Shown here: positions 6,949 to 10,685 of the stretch, piece after piece | Layout: every line of letters begins with the position of its first letter | How positions within the stretch are numbered: position 1 is the first letter of the stretch | Source of the DNA: Candidatus Dormiibacterota bacterium | GTDB lineage: Bacteria > Chloroflexota > Dormibacteria > Aeolococcales > Aeolococcaceae | Assembly (NCBI GenBank): GCA_003153215.1 | Contig: PLXL01000041.1 | Span: forward strand, 10,202-20,886 | Length of the DNA stretch: 10,685 nt | Direction of reading: 5' to 3' | Notes under the pieces: model-generated | What the model was told of the DNA's origin: nothing | Seen by the model: only the letters and a program-made list of their open reading frames with translations | Databases searched by the model: none | Position numbers and translations under genes: made by a program

Positions 6949-7607
6949 CGCAGGACCACCGCGAGCCCGCTCGAGGGGAGGGTCGTGTAGACGGAGGCCG
7001 AGCAGTCCCACGCAGTCTCGGTCCCCTCCGGGACCAGGAGGCCGAGATGGTCGCCGATGCGCCGGCGCCAGCCGAGTGGCGAGCCGGGCGGCGTCAGCTC
7101 CACCGGCTCCCCGTCGACCAGGGCACCGTGGGTGGCGTCCACCGCGACCGCGAAGGCGTCGACCAGCTCCCACCAGGAGTCCTCGTCCACACAGGGGACG
7201 ACCTCGTCCATGGCGGGCAGGGCGAGGGCAGCCTCCACCACCTCCCCGCCCGAGGTGACCACCGACTCGAGGTGGACGGGGAGCCCGTGCCACTCCGCCT
7301 CCTGGGAGTGGAGGATCGGCCGGCCCCTGCCGGTGCCGAGGCTCCGGAAGCGCTCGGTGGGCCGCACCCCGAGCCGCCCCAGCTCGACCAGCGCGGTGGT
7401 GAGCGGCCAGGGACCGCTGCCGGCGGATTGCCGGCAACGCACCCGGATGCAGCTCTCCTCGACGGTCGTGATGTGCACCCGCCAGACGGGGGCGGCGGGC
7501 GGGGTCTCCCCGGCGACGGCGGCGTCCCACCCGGTGCGCGCACCGTCTCCGCGGTCCGGGAGCTGCTCGCGGGCCGGGATCTGTTCGGACGCTGGGAGCC
7601 GGATCAT
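6945..7607 (-). CDS. Soluble protein of unknown family in the ABC operon
   Basis: A 220-residue protein with no signal peptide or membrane helix, probably cytoplasmic. The first 40 residues are polar and proline-rich, likely disordered. The rest alternates short hydrophobic strands with acidic segments, for example the ESVVTSGGEVVEAALALPAM region (about 114-133) and a conserved-looking W-W-E-L-V-D helix at 145-150 followed by a glycine turn. Cysteines are C53, C58, C139 and C202, not arranged in an evident metal motif. The start is the ATG at 7607, which overlaps the lipoprotein stop as ATGA; the frame is open further upstream, but that part overlaps the lipoprotein and has shadow-like Arg/Pro composition. 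It overlaps the next gene by GTGA. I do not recognise the family. The coupling suggests it works with the transporter and lipoprotein. Confidence 0.82.
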   Translation of the reverse strand: MIRLPASEQIPAREQLPDRGDGARTGWDAAVAGETPPAAPVWRVHITTVEESCIRVRCRQSAGSGPWPLTTALVELGRLGVRPTERFRSLGTGRGRPILHSQEAEWHGLPVHLESVVTSGGEVVEAALALPAMDEVVPCVDEDSWWELVDAFAVAVDATHGALVDGEPVELTPPGSPLGWRRRIGDHLGLLVPEGTETAWDCSASVYTTLPSSGLAVVLR

Positions 7608-8347
7608 GAGCCCTGGGTGGTGTCGGGAGGCACGCAGATGTTTGCACGCAGGGCGCCGGCACCGGCGGCCATCCCGCCCCCGAGGGGCAGGGCGACGGCA
7701 AAGGTCCCGTATTCCCCCCAGGTCACGTAGCTGGTGGCCCGGATCGGCGGGTAGATGAGGATCACGGTGATCGTCTGCCCCGGGTCGACGTTGACCGAGC
7801 AGCTGCCGTCGATGGCCACCGAGCTGAGGCCGGCGAGCGGGTAGGCGGGGTAGTAGAACTTGTTGAAGGTGGACTTGCTGAGGCCCTCGGGGCAGAGTGC
7901 CCCCGCGGAGCCGTTCTCGCAGGTGGCCCACGATGAGGAGGCGATCTGGAGCGAGTCGAGTTCTGGGTTGCTACCCGCCAGACCGGAGTTGGTGAGCTGG
8001 AAGCCCACGACGGTGAGGTCTCCCAGGCCGCGGAGCGACGCCCACTGGCTCCCCGCCCCGAGCGTCTGGGCGAGCGGCTCCATGGGGATTCGCCCGACCA
8101 GGGTGACGTGGATCGGATCGGGGTTGACGTAGATGCCGCCGTCGGGGCTGGTGTCGTAGGTGGCGGAGGCGAGGGTGTGCGGATGCCCGGCCTGGGGCAG
8201 ACCGAGCTGGGAGGCGGAGATGCTCGGTTGGCCGCCACAGGCCGAGACGATGGCGACGACGCTCACCAGACCCAGGGCCAGGCGCGGAAACGGCCGGCGC
8301 CGGGCGTGCCGAGAGGGGGATGCCGGAGACAGGGTGTGCCGGGTCAC
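7604..8347 (-). CDS. Secreted lipoprotein of unknown function, operon partner of the ABC transporter
   Basis: A 247-residue precursor. An Arg-rich n-region (14-22) leads into a hydrophobic segment (23-36) ending in a lipobox V-S-A-C with Cys37, so the mature protein should be lipid-anchored on the outer face of the membrane. The mature part is beta-strand rich and probably Ig-like, with a VVGFQLTNSG strand-turn at 113-122 and a DPGQTITVILIYPP strand (188-201). It has four further cysteines (C143, C152, C183 and C238), which could form two disulphides. A GHPH motif follows the anchor at 54-57. The start is GTG at 8347 with GAAGGGG 8 nt upstream. It lies 13 nt after the permease and overlaps the next gene by ATGA. 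Lipoproteins beside ABC-2 transporters often act as outside partners; no specific family was recognised. Confidence 0.85.
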   Translation of the reverse strand: MTRHTLSPASPSRHARRRPFPRLALGLVSVVAIVSACGGQPSISASQLGLPQAGHPHTLASATYDTSPDGGIYVNPDPIHVTLVGRIPMEPLAQTLGAGSQWASLRGLGDLTVVGFQLTNSGLAGSNPELDSLQIASSSWATCENGSAGALCPEGLSKSTFNKFYYPAYPLAGLSSVAIDGSCSVNVDPGQTITVILIYPPIRATSYVTWGEYGTFAVALPLGGGMAAGAGALRANICVPPDTTQGS

Positions 8348-8355
8348 GGCGTCGG

Positions 8356-8362
8356 CCCCTTC
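8356..8362 (-). promoter_or_regulatory. Ribosome binding site of the lipoprotein gene
   Basis: GAAGGGG overlaps the permease stop codon and sits 8 nt before the GTG at 8347. It supports this GTG as the start and suggests reinitiation by ribosomes finishing the permease. Confidence 0.5.
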
Positions 8363-9155
8363 AGCGTCGCTCCAGCAGCGGCCGGCTGAGCAGCCCGATC
8401 GCGGCCAGGACGACCACGATGGCGGCGGCGCTGACCAGCAGGACGATCGCCGAGGAGAACGCGGGGGTGCCGCCCAGGGCGCCGATGAAGGCGCTCCCCA
8501 GCTGGCCGAAGGGGTCGATCGTGGCGACGGTCCAGCCCCACCCCAGGCGGGGAACGCCGGTGAAGAGCCCGCCGAGGAAGAGCAGAGGCGCCAGCAGGAC
8601 GCAGACGTCGAGGAGCACCTCCCCCACCCCGCCGGCCAGGCAGGCGACCACGCATCCGAGCAGGCTGCCGGTGAGCAGCCCGGCCATCACCGCGAGCAGC
8701 AGGCCGGCCCACTGGTCGGGGGAGGCACCCCCGGCGACCGCCACCAGGACGATCACGGGGAGGAGCTGGAGCAGGTCGACGATGGCTCCCGCTCCGACCA
8801 CGCCCCCGACCACCCTCCACCCGGGGCGGGGCACCAGGGCCAGCCGCACCAGGAGACCGGACTGCCGGGCCCGGGCGAGGTTGACCGCGGTGCCGACGGC
8901 GCCCATCATCGCGACCAGCACGGTGAGGAGCATCCCGGCCCAGAAGGTCGGGGCACCGCCGATGATGAGCGGCAGCGCCAGGACCAGCGGGATGCCCACC
9001 TTGAGGGCGAGGGCGCGGCGCCGGGCGGCGACCACCAGCAGCTCGCGGCCGAGGGTTCCCCGGGGCATGACGCGGGCCAGGACGGCCCGGCGAGGGGTCG
9101 CACCTGGGAGCGCGCTGCGCGCGGCCCTGCGGCGGATCGGCATGGCCGCGTTCAT
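8361..9155 (-). CDS. ABC-2-type transporter permease
   Basis: A 264-residue integral membrane protein with six hydrophobic segments (about 53-68, 72-92, 117-141, 148-172, 179-199 and 233-256), the usual layout and size of ABC-2-type export permeases. The first ~50 residues are Arg/Ala-rich and probably cytoplasmic. A basic stretch between helices 2 and 3 (about 93-113) is the likely contact with the ATPase. The start is ATG at 9155, overlapping the ATPase stop as ATGA, with GAGGT 5 nt upstream; the open frame extends to 9236, but that part overlaps the ATPase and is not needed. It pairs with the adjacent ATPase, probably as a dimeric half-transporter pair. NosY-like and drug or polymer exporters share this architecture, so the substrate is unknown. 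Confidence 0.88.
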   Translation of the reverse strand: MNAAMPIRRRAARSALPGATPRRAVLARVMPRGTLGRELLVVAARRRALALKVGIPLVLALPLIIGGAPTFWAGMLLTVLVAMMGAVGTAVNLARARQSGLLVRLALVPRPGWRVVGGVVGAGAIVDLLQLLPVIVLVAVAGGASPDQWAGLLLAVMAGLLTGSLLGCVVACLAGGVGEVLLDVCVLLAPLLFLGGLFTGVPRLGWGWTVATIDPFGQLGSAFIGALGGTPAFSSAIVLLVSAAAIVVVLAAIGLLSRPLLERR

Positions 9156-10276
9156 CGAGAACCTCGGGCCGGGAGCACGGCCGGCGCACCCACCTCGCTC
9201 CCGTCTCCCTCCCTCTCCACCAAGGCGTGGAAGCACTCGCGGAGGTCAGGACGGCGCACCTCGAGGCTGCGCACCCCCGACCCGACGGAATCGGCGGCCG
9301 CCACCAGCTGGGCGAGGGCGGCGTCCTCCTCCAGCTCGGCGACCACCAGGCCGTCGGCGGCCGAGAGCAGCACGACACCGGAGAGGCTGGCCAGCCTCTC
9401 CGCCACCGCCAGGGTCAGCGCCTTCTGCGCCCACCCGGGCCCACGGTCATCGGGTGCCCCACCCGGCGGGGCCGACCCCGTGCCGGGCGCGGCGGGGGCG
9501 CCGCTCCGACCCTGAACGGCCTCGCCGACCCGCAGCTCCACGATCCGCCGCCGGGGCACCTCGGCGAGCAGCTCGGGAAGCGGGGCCACGCGGAGGCAGC
9601 GACCCTGGTGGAGCATGGCCACCCGGTCCGCCACGCCCGCCACGAACTCCGGGTCGTTGCTCGCCACCACGGTGGTGAGCCCCGCCGCCGCGCGCGCCCG
9701 CAGCGCGGCGGTGACCACCGCCGCGCCGTCCGGGTCCAGCCCGGCGCTCGGCTCGTCGAAGAGGGCCAATGCGGGCCGGTGAGCCAGCGCCTGGGCCAGC
9801 GCCAGCCGGCGCCGCAGGCCGTAGGAGAGCGTGCCCACCGGCTCGTCGGCACGGTCGCCGAGACCGAGGCCGTCCAGCGTCTCGGAGGTCAGCCGCCGGG
9901 CCAGGTCGGCATCACCGACCCATTGGCGGCACCAGAAGTAGGTCGACTGGCGGGGGGAGAGGGTCGTCTCCTCGATCGGCTCGTCGGCCGCGTATCCCAT
10001 CCGCCTACGGGCCCGCCGCGGAGAGGGATCACCCCACCAGCTGACCCGACCGCCGTCGGTCCGGTCGGCGGTGGCGAGGAGGCGGAGCAGAGTGCTCTTG
10101 CCGGCACCGTTGGACCCCATGAGGGCGAGCACCTCGCCCGCACGGACGTCGATGTCGATGGGCCCGACGCTCCGCCCGCCCGGGTAGCGCCGGATGGCGC
10201 CGCTCACCACGACGCTCGGAGGTTGACCGGCCGGGCTCGCGGCCTGCGCGCGCCCGGCGGCGACCAGCGCGGTCAC
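9152..10276 (-). CDS. ABC transporter ATPase subunit with atypical Q-loop, signature and H-loop
   Basis: A cytoplasmic ATP-binding subunit of 374 residues for the following permease. The Walker A motif GSNGAGKST (54-62) and Walker B/D-loop LALFDEPSAGLD (170-181) are intact, so ATP binding and the catalytic Glu175 are preserved. The signature is LSYGL (150-154), not LSGGQ. The switch His is Asn207 in the segment VVASNDPE, and no clear Q-loop Gln follows GYAADEP (94-100). After the nucleotide-binding domain comes a Gly/Pro/Ala-rich linker (about 258-282) and an extra C-terminal domain (about 283-355). That domain ends in RRPDLRECFHALV, like the PSLEDVF ending of DUF4162-type tails of export ATPases. 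The start is GTG at 10276 in a GTGA overlap with the receiver stop. The gene is coupled to both neighbours. Confidence 0.93.
   Translation of the reverse strand: MTALVAAGRAQAASPAGQPPSVVVSGAIRRYPGGRSVGPIDIDVRAGEVLALMGSNGAGKSTLLRLLATADRTDGGRVSWWGDPSPRRARRRMGYAADEPIEETTLSPRQSTYFWCRQWVGDADLARRLTSETLDGLGLGDRADEPVGTLSYGLRRRLALAQALAHRPALALFDEPSAGLDPDGAAVVTAALRARAAAGLTTVVASNDPEFVAGVADRVAMLHQGRCLRVAPLPELLAEVPRRRIVELRVGEAVQGRSGAPAAPGTGSAPPGGAPDDRGPGWAQKALTLAVAERLASLSGVVLLSAADGLVVAELEEDAALAQLVAAADSVGSGVRSLEVRRPDLRECFHALVEREGDGSEVGAPAVLPARGSR
9161..9165 (-). promoter_or_regulatory. Ribosome binding site of the permease gene
   Basis: GAGGT lies 5 nt before the ATG at 9155, within the end of the ATPase coding region. 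Together with the ATGA overlap it fixes the permease start. Confidence 0.5.
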
Positions 10277-10614
10277 CTGCCCACCCCGAGCAGGGTCCGC
10301 ACCTGGGCCGCCACCACGGTCGGCTTGAAGGGCTTGCGGATCACCCCCGCCGCCCCGGCACGGACGGCGCGCTGCGCGCCCGCCTCGTCATCGTGATCGC
10401 AGATGGCGAACCAGCCCACGCGGGGGCCGGCGCCGTCCGCCATCCAGGCCCGGGAGTCCCCGCCGAGGTCGACCTCGACCAGGGCGACATCTGTCTCGGG
10501 GGTGACCGCACCCGCCGTCCGGAGCCAGGTCACCTCATATCCCTCGCGGCGGAGCTTGTGCTCGAGGATGCGGCCGACCATCGGCTCGCCCTCGAGGATC
10601 AGCAGCTCGCTCAT
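10273..10614 (-). CDS. Stand-alone receiver (REC)-like protein with altered active site
   Basis: A 113-residue single-domain protein shaped like a CheY-type receiver: LLILEGEP (4-11) for strand 1, EGYEV (24-28) for strand 2, VALVEVD (43-49) for strand 3, and IRKPF (92-96) with the conserved Lys94-Pro95. Asp49 is in the phosphoacceptor position. The acidic pair that binds Mg2+ reads Glu8-Gly9 in place of Asp-Asp, and the Thr/Ser switch position appears to be Cys72. There is no output domain, so any signal must pass by protein contact. These changes suggest weak or no phosphorylation, or a receiver-fold adaptor. The start is ATG at 10614 with a strong GGGAGGT 8 nt upstream. It overlaps the upstream gene by ATGA and the ATPase by GTGA, so it is made in step with the transporter. 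Confidence 0.85.
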   Translation of the reverse strand: MSELLILEGEPMVGRILEHKLRREGYEVTWLRTAGAVTPETDVALVEVDLGGDSRAWMADGAGPRVGWFAICDHDDEAGAQRAVRAGAAGVIRKPFKPTVVAAQVRTLLGVGR

Positions 10615-10685
10615 CCCCCCTCACCTCCCGGGACCGTTGCATGGGTGGAGCCGAGCTCCCACGGCTCGTAGAGGCGCACCAGGCT
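10611..10685 (-). CDS. C-terminal tail of an unidentified gene, first visible member of the operon
   Basis: The last 24 codons and stop of a gene entering from the right edge, ending in the peptide segment LVRLYEPWELGST followed by a Gly-rich tail. The frame was chosen because its codons keep mostly G or C in third position, whereas the alternative frame ending at 10621 does not. Its TGA also overlaps the receiver start as ATGA, the same junction type as in the rest of the operon. Too short to assign a family. Confidence 0.6.
   Translation of the reverse strand, partial: SLVRLYEPWELGSTHATVPGGEGG
10623..10629 (-). promoter_or_regulatory. Strong ribosome binding site of the receiver-like gene
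   Basis: GGGAGGT lies 8 nt before the ATG at 10614 and is the best Shine-Dalgarno in the window. It lies inside the end of the upstream partial gene. Confidence 0.6.

Noticed and set aside
6949..7701. Upstream extension of the small four-helix protein frame
   Set aside because: Its Arg/Pro/Gly-rich translation is a shadow of the 220-residue gene; the GTGA overlap at 6948 gives a natural start.
7608..7931. Upstream extension of the 220-residue protein frame
   Set aside because: It overlaps the lipoprotein gene and has low-information Arg/His/Leu-rich translation; the ATGA overlap marks the start at 7607.
9152..9155. ABC pair considered as NosFY or CcmAB (copper-site or heme export)
   Set aside because: The nearby lipoprotein and CtaA-like protein are suggestive, but no NosD, NosL or CcmB/C signature was seen, so only a generic ABC-2 exporter is called.
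8160..9678. Two overlapping plus-strand frames of about 450 codons across the permease and ATPase
   Set aside because: Both are rich in Gly, Arg, Pro, Ala and His with no motif, opposite well-supported ABC genes.

Overview
The window is 10.7 kb of very GC-rich bacterial DNA (about 70% by eye) with strong G/C at third codon positions, tight gene packing and GTG starts alongside ATG. No rRNA, tRNA or phage marker fixes the phylum. The LepA and HemW sequences, the absence of T-tracts after hairpins and the secreted Cys-Trp propeller protein fit a high-GC lineage of the Actinomycetota / Chloroflexota / Dormibacterota type. That placement is inference.

Left part (1-3336, all minus strand): a conserved housekeeping run reads right to left as lepA (elongation factor 4), a four-helix membrane protein with a duplicated outer domain, then hemW (radical-SAM heme chaperone, cut by the window edge). 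lepA next to hemW is a common bacterial order; the membrane protein between them is the unusual element. Divergent from lepA, on the plus strand, lies a ROK-family sugar kinase (3453-4418) with the complete ROK zinc site but an altered glycine-rich phosphate loop.

Middle (4419-6540): a hairpin-rich spacer separates the kinase from a convergent gene for a membrane-anchored extracellular protein (4617-6410). That protein has an Ig/fibronectin-like segment, seven tandem ~41-residue blades and a terminal beta domain. The blades form a 123-bp coding tandem repeat, and six of the seven carry a C-x5-C pair.

Right part (6541-10685, all minus strand): a compact operon enters from the right edge. In order of transcription it holds the tail of an unidentified gene, a short stand-alone receiver-like protein, an ABC ATPase, an ABC-2-type permease, a lipoprotein, a soluble protein of unknown family and a small four-helix membrane protein resembling half of heme A synthase (CtaA/COX15). 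Five of its six junctions are 4-nt ATGA or GTGA overlaps; the sixth is a 13-nt gap with a Shine-Dalgarno overlapping the previous stop. This implies translational coupling. The receiver and the ATPase both deviate at key residues. The set looks like an envelope export or assembly machine with its own regulator-like subunit, and is the best candidate here for an undescribed system. Its substrate cannot be read from the sequence.
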